Below, one piece after another: positions 21,427 through 32,780 of a stretch of 64,000 nucleotides of DNA; within the stretch, counting starts at the first letter, position 1, and each line of letters starts with the position of its first letter. The notes under the pieces are model-generated. The model did no database searches and had not been told where the DNA came from. It worked only from the letters and a program-made list of their open reading frames with translations. Source of the DNA: Mastigias papua (Eukaryota > Cnidaria > Scyphozoa > Rhizostomeae > Mastigiidae); contig OZ025282.1 in NCBI GenBank assembly GCA_964019165.1, forward strand, positions 524,001-588,000, read 5' to 3'. Position numbers and translations under genes: made by a program.

Positions 21427-23274
21427 TATGCGGAAGTGATCTTCCTTGCTATATTTCTTAAATTTCTTTAACAACACCTTCTACTTTCCTTCTCACATCA
21501 ACTCTGAACGTTGGGTTGTGGCTTCAGAAGCTATTAAGTACTTTGAACAAAGTTGTTGATATTCTTGCGACACAAAACACTACAACACTGATCTTGCGAT
21601 TCCTCAAAAATAAAATTATTTTGGTCAGCTGTTTGATTATATATTGTGAAATCTCGTTTCCAGTCCCCAAAATCTATAATACGTCATAACCTGTAGGGAC
21701 AGTCGTCATAAGGGGCACGAGGTATGCAACTTCAAAAGATCTAAAGGCCTAGTTTGTCAGAATCTATTTTGAAATTCAATTTCAAATAAAGCATGATCAA
21801 TGTGGTATTACGCAATTAGCTATCGTATGTGCCTCAAGATCAGCTTTGGGTAGATAAACATTGTCTGGCATGTTCATGGAAATTTACCAATTCTATAATC
21901 TTTTATGATTGCACTGGAAAACAATGTATACCGACTCTCCTGATGCCCATTATTACCAGAAAATTTATCCTCTACAAATGTGTAGCGTCTCTAGATTCAG
22001 TTAAGTAAAATACGACAAAATGAAAACCAATAATGGTACGAAATATGATATTCTTTATTACAGTAATCTGCTTTATGGCATACAAATCATAGAAAATTAC
22101 ACATTATGACACTCTGCTATCTTATCCTATATCTTAACTTAAGTGCTATTTGGAAGATTACATGAGTGCCCTGTGCCTATTTATTGTCCGCCCAAGGGGG
22201 CCACTCCGCAGAGCTGTGACACGCTTTTCAGCCTATAGCGAGGTAATAAGTTATAGTTGTGGCTATAGTCTGCAAATGATGGACGTAGATGAAAGTAAAT
22301 ATCATTATCTATGGCAAAGGTGGTGTGGAGGGGGCTGGAGGGCTGAGTCCCCTATGCAAAAATCAGGGGAGTTTTTGACGGGCTCAGATCCCTTCTAATG
22401 AGCGCACCCTGCTGTGGTGAATGCCTCGCTCGGTAGTATGAACCAATCTAACTACTGTACTATGTATATCAGTAGCACTGTACTTTGGTATAGCTCCGTT
22501 TTGGAATGAAATAATGGGTGCGATAGTGGGCGTGGTTCATAGACTACCCTATAACATAGTCACCTTCTTAACTTCAAAAGAGCACAAATTCAAATAAAGA
22601 AGTCCTCTCAGTGATCGTGTCGCAGGGTAGCACTTGACCCACATAGGCCCTCTGCTGTTGCTAAATACATCATAACCCACCATGAATGTTGCAAAAATGT
22701 GTGATAAGCGAATTTTCAGCACACAGAGGTCCCAAAACAGGTTGTTACTACCCAAATACATGGTTTTCTATAAGAAAAAAGTTAATAAGAAAAGAGGCTG
22801 AAAATGCCAAAATCTTAAGAAAATGTTAAGAAAATCACAAGGCACAAGTTCGAAAGTTCACTTTTTTACGCGTCAGACATCGAAATAAGCTCATTCTTTG
22901 CAAACTCCTTTACAAAGATCAAAACTTTTCTTTGATAACCCTGGCTAACAAAGATCCAACTTTTTACAACAAATAATAGCAACCTCTCTTATCCAGTTTA
23001 CTCCAATAAAAGTTAAGAAAATGTTAAGAAAATCTCAGCCTGATTTTCGGGAAAAGTTAAGAAAACTGAGCATTTGACAAAAAAGAGGTTTTCTTATAAA
23101 AAAGCATGTACCACATGACTGGCTCAAATGCCGGATGAATTAAATCCAACTGAACATAGTCATAAACTAATCTCATATCTTTAGTGCAACAAATGGATCC
23201 TCAGTCAGTGATTCAACAAAACCAATATGTTTTTGTCCACAGTTCCATTGCTCAACCATTACTTTTGGGAAATT
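21427..23274. other. Intergenic region between Rit-like and SIRT6 genes
   Basis: It contains the Rit-like 5' region and the SIRT6 3' region (both genes on the minus strand). Around 22780-23100 the motif GTTAAGAAAA recurs several times (22769, 22822, 23012, 23053 area). No coding exon was found; the short frames here lack any recognisable domain. Confidence 0.5.
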
Positions 23275-26200
23275 TCAAGTAACATTTTTTGCCAACTTAG
23301 CTTCTACATCTACCTGATCTTCCTCTTTAGGCTCAAGTTTCACCTTTTTACTATCAATGACTCCATATTTTGATTCAGTTTTCAATTCTTCTAACTTTCT
23401 CTTTCCAAATATTGACACTTGTGACAAAAATCTCTTTGGATCATACTGTGGGATTGCTAAATCAAGTCCTTCCATGAGTTTTTCCATTATATCATCAACA
23501 TAGCTATGAATAACAAGGGATGCCTTTTTGTCCTAACAGAGAATGAAAAGAGATTTTAACAGTCTTAAGGAACACTTTCATGCATATATGGACCCCTGTT
23601 TTCTCTAAACAAAAATAAAAGTCATTTTTACAGGATTGATGCATATAATGCTGAAGAGAGAATCCAAATGTTTATGTAGAAGTTCTGTTGCCAGACAGAA
23701 TTATACTATGCTGAAAAAGTATTAAAGCAATGCAGCAAAACTCCAACAAATGGCAAAATGCAAAAAGCAAAGAGTAAAGATGACAATATTTAAGCACCAA
23801 GGTGGCCAGGCAGCAAACTGACCAGGATCCCAAACCTGAGAGGGACCCTCAAAAGATTTGAAACAATTCTTTTGCAAATTTTCAAATATTATAATGATTC
23901 ATCAGGAGCCTAAAGTACACTGCTATGTTGAATGAAGATGAATTTCAAGAAATGAATAAAATGCTACATACATGTTTTGTTTTGGACAGGTTACAAATTA
24001 CCAAGTTGCCTTTGTTTTTTACAGTGAGAATTGGTAAATTTCCACTTGGATTTATCTGCAGTGATGTTCCCAAACACAATGATAAATCTGCTTTTCTGAA
24101 AAAAATTAGAAATTGTAACATTAGGAAATATTAAATTTATCATATATTCAAAAACAGTACCCTTTATAATGATACACAATATGTTGAAAAATTTGATTCC
24201 CAACCACTATCAACTTCTGGCAAGTATTTGAAACAATGCAAAAATTAAAAATTGTCATTTTTCAGTGAAGGCATGAAAGAGTGAAGATGACATATGTATT
24301 GATGCTGCAGTGATTGCACCAGTGAGGCAGCCTGGGGAGCTAGAGCTTCCCCAAAATTTCATTGAGCCCCCATTAGGACTTAAGTCATTGAAGATTTGCA
24401 TGCAATGTCAGCACTCTCATAGCCTTTTGCTCAGTTTCATTCTTAGCTATTCACATGTTTGTTACGTCCTTAGAGTATTTGACTAAATGTTCAGCCAATC
24501 TTAAAGGTATAGTACGGTAAAATTTTCTCACTTTGCTCACTATTGGCACTTTGGCAGCATTTGTTCCCCCACCCCAGTAATTCTTTCCTTGTGCCAAATC
24601 TCACAATTCACTACCCAAATGCCACTCAATTGAACATCTTGGTTTTTGAGATTAAAGGAATACAACCTTACTATTCCCTAATTTCCAGTGGAGTTTTTGA
24701 TTAATCATTAATTAATTAATTAATTAATTAATTAATTAATTAATCATTTACATAAATCAAATTACCTGCTATTCTCTTCAGCCCTCATTATATCATCATA
24801 TGGCAAGTTGTCTTCCCAATCAAGAACAGTATCTCTTAATTTGCCTCTAAAAGATTGCATCTTCATTGATGAGAAAATAACAATACTCCTTATTTACAAA
24901 AACATCTTGCAAAGAAAACAAACCATGACAAAAAAGGTGAACATGAAGAACACTATCCAAGGGTGTAATCTGACAAACCCAATTTCTAGAACTATTACCA
25001 TCTCTACCATTCATAAAATTATGACAATACCAACAAGCAGCATGTCAATAAAACATTAATTGACAATCTACCACTCACCTACATTTAGTGCCTCTTTTTC
25101 TTATGTGATTACAGTCATTTCCAGTCCTTTGTTGTGCCATAGTTGCAACTGCTGTGTCTCTTAAAAATGTGTGGCCACATTTTTCACATTTTTCAACAAA
25201 CATATTTCCATGCAGTTCTGATAATTTATCCCTAATAGAAGAAAAGCACTCATTAAAAAGGAAAAGCAGTTTCCACTATACCCTATTCTATATGGGCCTT
25301 AAGACAAGTACCATAACCATTCATCATTCATTACTTTGCAAAAAATCTCTTATAAAAACAGAAAGGTGGTGAACCAAAATATACAGCCAGATGCAGATAG
25401 ATTCAAAGAAAACAGTTGTTCTGTATGCGTAAATAAGGGTACCACTTTTTTGGGCCAAAGTGAAGACAAATAGTAAGCAAACAAGCAATCTAACCTGGGG
25501 AATCCAGATTTTACATGAAGACCATCAACATTTTGACTAATCAGGTACTTTAATATGCCACTCTCTTCAAGTCCAACCAATGCCATATGTGTTTTAGAAG
25601 GAATAGCTTCATCAAAACCAGTACTAAACTCTGGCTTTATTCCTTTTGTTTCCAATGTCCAGACACCTTTTGGCCCTCTAAAATCTGGAATTCCTGATGA
25701 TGTGCTGATTCCAGCACCTGTATGTACAACCAAATGTTTTGCCTCCTTTACCATAGCAACCAGCTGTGATATTTTGTTGGCTAATACATCAGGTGGATCA
25801 AATTCCTGGGAATTATTAGGAAATTTCAATAAAACTGTTGAGGTTAATTTTGCAATTTCCCTTAAAGATTTCCAGCCAGCTGGGAATGACATATGCACAT
25901 CTCTCTCTGATAGTAAATAAATGATAAAGCTAGCTCCTTTGCTTGATTATAAGGCAGAGAATTATGAAACTATACCATTAAGCAAATATGCCTTTTCTAT
26001 TATAAATGATAAATAGGAAACTTTTATTATATATACTTAATAGGATACAGACAACAGTTTTAGTAATTCTTGCCAACATCCTTAATGGTCATGGATCTAT
26101 CCTCATCTCGTACTAAATAAACATCATCACAGAGGGATCAATGTTCATTAGAGTACAGTAGTAATAAACAGCACTATACATTACTATGGATTATTATTGA

Positions 26201-26611
26201 TAAATACATTCACAGGCACAAAGCCTCTATTGGATGCTCCTGGAAATATAGTTTAATACATGCACAGGTGCTTCAAGCTGCCTTAACGGTAGCTGCAGTA
26301 GCAGCAGTTTACCTCGGCAGTATATATGGAGAGCATAGATTAAGAAACTTTACATTGCGTGCCGAAAGGAAACTGAGAGTCACAAACACCAGTATGTAAT
26401 GGGAAGGTTGTGTTCGAAATTACAGTATCTAACAAACCTGCTCTACAGTTTCAAACCTTTTTGATTTTTACTAGGTACTGTCTATGTGCTACACTTCGGC
26501 ACGTTATTCTACGATATATTATGGCATTTAATGGTGTAGTAATACCTCTTTCAAATCAAGTTTCCCTTTGTGCTCATAATCGCTGAGGCCAGCTGCATAA
26601 TTCACTGACAT
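23275..26611 (-). CDS. SIRT6: Sirtuin 6, NAD-dependent deacylase, 6 exons, complete
   Basis: Nuclear class IV sirtuin; in the known family it deacylates histone H3 and acts in DNA repair and metabolism. Exons in transcript order: 26546-26611, 25495-25805, 25079-25231, 24766-24846, 23972-24095, 23275-23532; phases join, giving 330 residues (human about 355). The first exon [18 protein letters not shown] is nearly the vertebrate N-terminus and fixes the start. The NAD site is [20 protein letters not shown], followed by SQNVDGLH, and ELHGNM holds the catalytic His. Zinc cysteines are present as CEKC and, further on, DC and KC before [32 protein letters not shown] and IHSYVDDIM complete the fold. 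The tail is shorter than in mammals but keeps a lysine-rich patch ([11 protein letters not shown]) like a nuclear signal. Confidence 0.96.
24707..24744. repeat. (ATTA)n microsatellite
   Basis: Tetranucleotide array in a SIRT6 intron, starting about 20 bp downstream of the donor at 24764-24765 on the minus strand. Confidence 0.95.
25361..25410. repeat. Fragment of the CACTATAG-type MITE family
   Basis: ACAGAAAGGTG, ATATACAGCCAGATG and ATAGATTCA occur in the same order as in the copy at 703-850. Located in a SIRT6 intron. Confidence 0.45.
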
Positions 26612-26793
26612 TTTATATTCTTGTTTGTACTACCGGATAGAAGCATGGAACTTGTAAAAGCAAGGATATCTTGTTTTGCCCTCTTGTTGGTAACGAGGTA
26701 CAAGCAATGGCTGATGACTTCAATGTGACTGATGCAGACCAGCACAGTGATACAGACAGTACCCTTTGAAGTCACTGATAGAAGTCTACGAGA
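26612..26793. promoter_or_regulatory. Bidirectional promoter region, SIRT6 / NR2C2AP
   Basis: The two divergent start codons are only 182 bp apart, so both transcripts must begin within this interval or upstream through leader exons. No TATA box is evident. The promoter role is inferred from layout. Confidence 0.65.
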
Positions 26794-29700
26794 ATGGCGT
26801 CGGACTTTGCTAGCATTGACTTAATGCAACATTTGGGAGAAAGGATGAAAGCAAGGTTTGATTACCTTATTTTCAACGGTATGGTCCCCACACATTAGCA
26901 TGCTATTTTCGAATTTTGACTGCTGCGCTGCTGCTGTTGAAGAACAGCGCCATGCCGGCCACTTCTTTTTATAGACTGTTCTGCAATTGAGCTTTTTTAG
27001 GTACGTAGACAGGCTGATCAAGTTAACTGGCGCGGTTCAAAACACAAAAAGTTATATTCACTAAACTGCACACTTGCAATTTGCAGCAGATCATTAGTGA
27101 TAATAAGGGTTCCCAAAAAGTATCAGAGTTCCTTTTAAGGGGTATTTGTGGAGCTACACATTTTTCTCAGGGCTGCTATATTGAGGAATAGCCCTTGATT
27201 CATATAAGCAGAGAAAACATTCACCAGATGAGCAAGCATTGGAAGTATGCATGCACTGCTATATAGAAAGTTGGGGGGGGGGGGGGGTGGACTACACATA
27301 GAAAGTGAGGATTGCAAACAATAAATTGCTTGATAAAGGCTAGAGAAATCACTGGCTGGCAAAATGTGTGTGTAGGGGGGGGGGCTGAAGCCCCCAGCCC
27401 CCTAGTGATGCCATGACTAATGTATAGTCTGCACTCTACTTTTAACTAGAATGATATATACAATCTTCACAGATCTCTCTCTAGAACTGCACACAAAGCT
27501 TTTATAACTGTACACAAAGCTTTTATAACCGCACACAGAGCTTTTGGAACTCCACACTTTGTATAGAGCTGCATGTTAAAAGCCCTGATGGGGGTAATAT
27601 TTCTCAGACTACAGATATTTTCCTTCAAATGATACTGCACACCCAGAAATGGGCATGGTATGATGCTGAAAAATGTGATAGGGTGTGATTTTATTGTTTA
27701 ATTTGAATGTTTTCCAGCTATTATACTGATAGTAATGATGTAGATATTGTTCTGCCATGTGTGCTATTTGATACAGAATTTTCAGAGTGAGAAACCAACT
27801 GGACATTTAGCTGAACAGATCTCACTTTGTACATACATGAACACCTGACCATTTGCTTGTGCACACTAGATGCCTCTTAAAAAGGTCATACCCTTCAGTC
27901 TGGAATATTTTGGTATACAGTAGTAATCAATTGCAAATTCCTTTAGGGTGAGTTCAGTTCTCAATAAGGATGTAAAAGAATATGGCAAGAATTTTATGTT
28001 TGATGGTAGAGAAGACACTTGCTGGAATTCAGATCAGGTAATTTCACTCTCATGTCACTTTAGGAAATCATCTTTACAGTAATTAATTTTGATTTTTGGA
28101 TTATTTGGCAAGCAACATCTTCCTTTCATGTAAATGTTATGGAATCTGCTTACATAATAAATCAGAACCCGAGTCTGTCTAGACAAGATAAAAGACTGTT
28201 TTCTTCCTTGGACTCTTCAATTTCACTATAGCACAGAAAAGTGGGAACATTCTTTTAGCATACCGAAAGCTATTTTCGTCCAGCACTCATCAGAAAATGA
28301 AATGTCGGACTTTTCAAATGAACAATGGTGAGTAGGTGCTAATTGGCCAATCATAGGGCCATATAGATGCATTATGCATCATATCACGTGAACCCAAATC
28401 TGGCTATATATCAGTTGTTATCTGACGCTTCATACCCTGACGAGTGTCGGATGAAAAAAAGCTTTTCAGTATGCTAAAAGAATGTTCCCACTTTTTGTGC
28501 TATAGTGAAGTTCTGTAGTAATAACAGACTTTTCACTCTTCAACTGAACAGAAATAAATTGGTGCCCATTGGCCAACCATATGACCAATAGGATGCAGTA
28601 TTCACCTTATCACATGAATCTATCTGTATCTGACTGTATAATTCGGTTAATCTTTTGGTCATTTTCTGACATTTCATACTCTGACAAATATCAGATGCAA
28701 CAGCTTTCAATGTTCTAAAGACTGTTCCCACTTTTTTGAGCAGAGTATTGCAATCCTGTGGTACCAACAGACTGTTCACAAGTTTCCAACAGAACGGTTG
28801 TAGCTCCCCTTGATTGACAAATATCTGTATAGATTTTCAGTATTTTTCAGTTTATCAGCAAATTCTGTGAATTGATTAGTGCAACAAATTTATGAGCTGT
28901 CTACTTCTCCACAGTATCAAATTCTTTTTATTAGGCTCCAAGAATGCAAAAAAAATTAAGTCAATGTGTTTGGAGAAGTGGCAAATTTTGGTTATTTTTA
29001 CATAGAATTTTTGTCTGGAAGGTGTGACATCCCACACACTGCTGTATGAACAGGCCTGTTTGAAATAGCAAGACATGATTTGGTATCAGAATGATTTTAA
29101 GCTCTTTAGTGTAATCTTGCGTATTAGATCATTCAAGAGTTGCTGCCTGGCATGTTTACAGGTCATTTAATAGAAATTTTATCATATAGGCTATGAAAAT
29201 GAGCTGTTGGTATTTTAGTCAAATCAAAAGTGCAACACAACTGAATTAAATCTGAGCTATACATTTTTCTTGTGCAGGGTGAGAAACAAGTGATCTCATT
29301 TGCATGTGAGTGTCCTGTTGTTCTTAGAAAGCTACACATACAATTTCAAGGTGGATTTGCAGGGAAAGTTTGTAAGTTGGAAATCAAACTGGCAGAAAAG
29401 GATGACATTTTAAGCATTGATTTTTATCCTGAAGATGTGAACCAAATGCAGGTATCTTCTCATGTGAACCTAATTAGAGTTGTGAAACTGGCCTAAAGCA
29501 CTGTACCATCAGATACATACACTATAAGAGTGCAGTGCATCATATTCCTCTAATTTTGCAACAAGTGAATTTATGGTTCTTTAGTAATGCAAGGTTGTTG
29601 GCAAGAAGATTAAGTTTTTTTCAACTGCTCTCATTTGCAATTAATGTTAATCTATCTCCTTTACTATTAATACAGTCTTGGTGGTAGTACTGGGCTTTGG

Positions 29701-30183
29701 CTCACTAGATAATTACTGATAATAACACATTAAAAGCCCCGTTGGGAATGACTTAAATTCAGGAATTTTTGAAATATTGGAGAAAGCTATATGAGAACTT
29801 AGCAGATATAAATTTACCAGTAAAATCAAGAAACTATGCCACTTCTGACATATGTTTTGTGATATTCAAAGTTGAAATAAGACAGTTTTGATGAAATACT
29901 TATCTGATGTGTGGTAGCTAATTACTAGTATCAATTGGGGTAAATTTTCATTTCCAGTAGAAAAGCCAGTTTTGTATTTTCTTGATTTAGCAGATCTTAT
30001 TCCCCTCTGCATTTTATTCACTGTTCACACTATGTTTACAACCTTAATTATTGACAGATATTTGACATTAATGCAAGTGCAACAACCAAATCTTTCAAAA
30101 TACATTTTCTTGGAAGTACAGACTTTTTTGGTCGCATTATTATTTATCAATTGAAAGTTATTGGAGATATCACTTCAAGTTGA
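26794..30183 (+). CDS. NR2C2AP: NR2C2-associated protein (TRA16) homologue, 4 exons, complete
   Basis: Small discoidin-like beta-sandwich protein; the human protein was named for binding the nuclear receptor TR4 (NR2C2). Exons: 26794-26855, 27947-28037, 29278-29451, 30058-30183; phases join, giving 150 residues (human 139). Conserved blocks are RVSSVLNKD, FDGREDTCWNSDQG, LRKLHIQFQGGFAGK, IDFYPEDVNQMQ and STDFFGRIIIYQLKVIG, all in human order. The N-terminus (MASDFASIDLMQHLGERMKA) is longer than in human, and no alternative ATG was needed. Nothing in the window indicates its partner. The second intron carries the MITE copies at 28222-28750. Confidence 0.93.
27487..27549. repeat. Three 21-bp tandem repeats
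   Basis: Unit CTGCACACAAAGCTTTTATA(A) occurs three times with a few substitutions. A partial fourth copy follows. In NR2C2AP intron 1. Confidence 0.85.
28222..28509. mobile_element. MITE with about 70-bp inverted termini, best-preserved copy
   Basis: The left arm TTCACTATAGCACAGAAAAG, GTGGGAACATTC, TTTTAGCATAC is mirrored at the right end (GTATGCTAAAAG, GAATGTTCCCAC, GTGCTATAGTGAA). Similarity of the arms continues about 70 bp inward (CACTCATCAG against CTGACGAGTG). No coding capacity. Related copies: 703-850, 25361-25410, 28540-28750, 34040-34235. Confidence 0.85.
28540..28750. repeat. Second, decayed MITE copy in tandem
   Basis: The right half (CATACTCTGACAAATATCAG, then ACTGTTCCCACTTTTTT) follows the same order as the right half of the element at 28222-28509. 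The DNA just after both copies is also alike (CTGTAGTAATAACAGAC against CTGTGGTACCAACAGAC), pointing to tandem duplication of element plus flank. Confidence 0.7.
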
Positions 30184-32780
30184 TGCTTGGTTCTCTCCAT
30201 AATGGCTTTCATTCTGTCTCTTTGTTTAAAGAGTGTGTGATGAAAATATGGCAAAGGTAGGAGATTTCATGGCATCTCATAACTCATCAATAATATTGTT
30301 ACTACATAGATTATATATTATTGAAAATGGCTCAATATGCCCCCCAAACTGTTTAAAATTATTGCTTCAATGAGTAACTAGATAGTTGATATCATATCTT
30401 GTTCAGTTAAAGAGAATGTTCAGCATTGTCATAGCCTTCAATCAAATAAGAAAATAAGACACAAGCAAGTGTTTTCAATATAAGTACTTGACTATACTAT
30501 TGTCATCTATGAGATAGTGGGTCTGAAAATACTTGACCAACAGATATTTCATATCTTTTTTTCATCCCATTGAATAAGTCTATCAAAATACAAGAGAACA
30601 ACAGAATCTGCCTAAATCATATAAATTATTTGCAGATAAATTTGTAGCCACAATTCTGGATTTATGATAATAGATTTGTTCATCTAACTTTTTGTTTGGA
30701 AAGTAGAAAACTTGACTTCCTTATCCATACCTTTGTTGTTAGTCTTCTCTCATAACTATAGAGAAGTATTTTCCGTTAATTGTAAACACAAAGCTCAAGT
30801 AGACAATATCTGTTTTCTTTTGTATGCTACCATTATTTCTGCTGTTTGCTTAAAACACTTCTTAATTCAGTGATAAAATTATAGCACTGAATATTTCACT
30901 GAAAACAGGATGCATTGGGCAGATCCCTTCGGAAATATTTTCTTACCACGCCCTTTGCTTTTATTCTTATTGTGAGTGACGAATTTTCCACATAGTTAAT
31001 TGAATGAACCTTGATTAGTGATTGTTATTGATTGAGCATTGATTAGTGATTGTTGGTAATATCGCAATTGATATCTACATCAAAAGAATTTTTAACGCAA
31101 AAGTCTTTGTAAATAACTGCATAGTTTTACCGTTTATCACTGCAGAAAGCCATTTACCATTACACACCAAAAGTAGCTATGGATGAAACTGTCTGATTTC
31201 TAATTGATAGGAGTTTCTGTTTACCAATGTAATCGATTTCGATTTAGCACATAAATTTGCTCTCTCGCCAGTATCGTACATCGGTCTCTCTTGTAATTAC
31301 AGCTTTGCTAATATTTGCATTACTGCTTAGATTTTTGCTTCTTCATTCATTTGAACTCAAATGTTGTCATACATTGAAGATTTGCTGCCAACATATCCCT
31401 CTCGTCCCCTAGACTACCAGTCATGCGAGGATGAAAATGATCATACTATATAATGGCTTTTAATATACAAAGCTTAAGGAGAAATGTAAAAGTTTATTAT
31501 GAAGATAACAGAAGTGTATTTGCTTTACAACCCTAATACTTTATAAATGGCTCAATTTTCTCTTCTTTATCCTTCTCCAGACCAGCTTTCTCCAGACCAG
31601 CTTAACACAACATTATCACAGTGAAGTTTGTCGCTTTTCATTACACGTTTTACATATGAACTTTAGAGTTAACTAATATGTAGAAAGACAGATGAATGAT
31701 GCTTACACAGTTTGTGTCTTTTAATATTTCTACACATTAGGCTGTATGATAGATTTATCTGATAATTAATTCCCTAGGCTCATTTATCCATAGTTTGTTC
31801 AGCTTAAGTATCCAGTTTTATTATATGCGCTAGAATATCAACACAGATGGTTATTGCGTTGATTCACCTGCATTCTCGACGAATGATGATCGATGCTAGT
31901 CCAATCTCATTAACAGTAGACAAGATAGGTTTCAACTGTGTATACCAATGCAGTATGATTATTTGTGTATCTGATCCGGGATCCATTATTAGGTCTGATT
32001 GCCAATTAATGCCATTACATAGAACTGTATTTTATATAGACCAGCATTCAGGTAGACTACCTGCATGGAGATTTCCTTTATAAGTGTAGTGGACAGCTCT
32101 TAAATCGGGAAATTAGTTATCTACTGGAGAAGCGCTTTTGCCCTAAGTTACACAGAAAGAGCATATTGCACAGGAAGATATATTTAGCTATGTAATTTAT
32201 AGCAGGAGAGTTGGATAATTTCTGTGAATCCTGAAGTATTGCTATATATATTTAAAAATATTTGAATTGTTAGCATTCAAAGAGTCTGAGGTTTTGTGAT
32301 TCAATTACATGAAATGTGGCCCTGCATTTTCATATTGAACGTATGGTTCACTTTTGTAGTAGTCTGTATGATTTTAGTCTCAAAACTATTGCCTGTCTGT
32401 TACTAAAATCGTCCTGCTTCATTTAATTGGTATTTTTGCACTCCTTGTTTCATGAGTATGTGCTCTGGTAGTTGTCATGTGTCTTTGTGCAAAGTGGGTA
32501 CAAAAAAATCTTTTGGGCTATCGTTCTGCTTTCCGTGCCTTTGCCCACGTGACCCTGTTCTCAAAATCTAATGTTCAGATTCATACAAAATTGCAAAAGT
32601 TCTATCTTAGCAAACAGCTGGCAGCTGTTAAAAAGTGAACCACAGGTGAGCAAATTCCGATTAAGTGGCACTGCAACATTTAAATTTCTATTAATTTATA
32701 ATAATCTGTCGTACATTGGCAGATCTCTGAGCTGCAGGCTTCGATCGGTTGTCACATACGTGACAAGATTTCTGGCTGCT
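30184..32780. other. Intergenic region before the mosaic gene
   Basis: 2.6 kb of AT-rich DNA holding the NR2C2AP 3' end and the presumed promoter of the downstream gene. No coding exon, RNA gene or clear repeat was recognised. Confidence 0.5.

Noticed and set aside
22150..22398. 82-codon plus-strand frame in the Rit-like/SIRT6 gap
   Set aside because: Low-complexity composition with no domain; likely chance in intergenic DNA.
32571..32780. In-frame upstream ATG extending the mosaic protein by 70 residues
   Set aside because: The ATG at 32781 begins a textbook signal peptide; an extension would bury it, so the upstream ATG is likely leader sequence.
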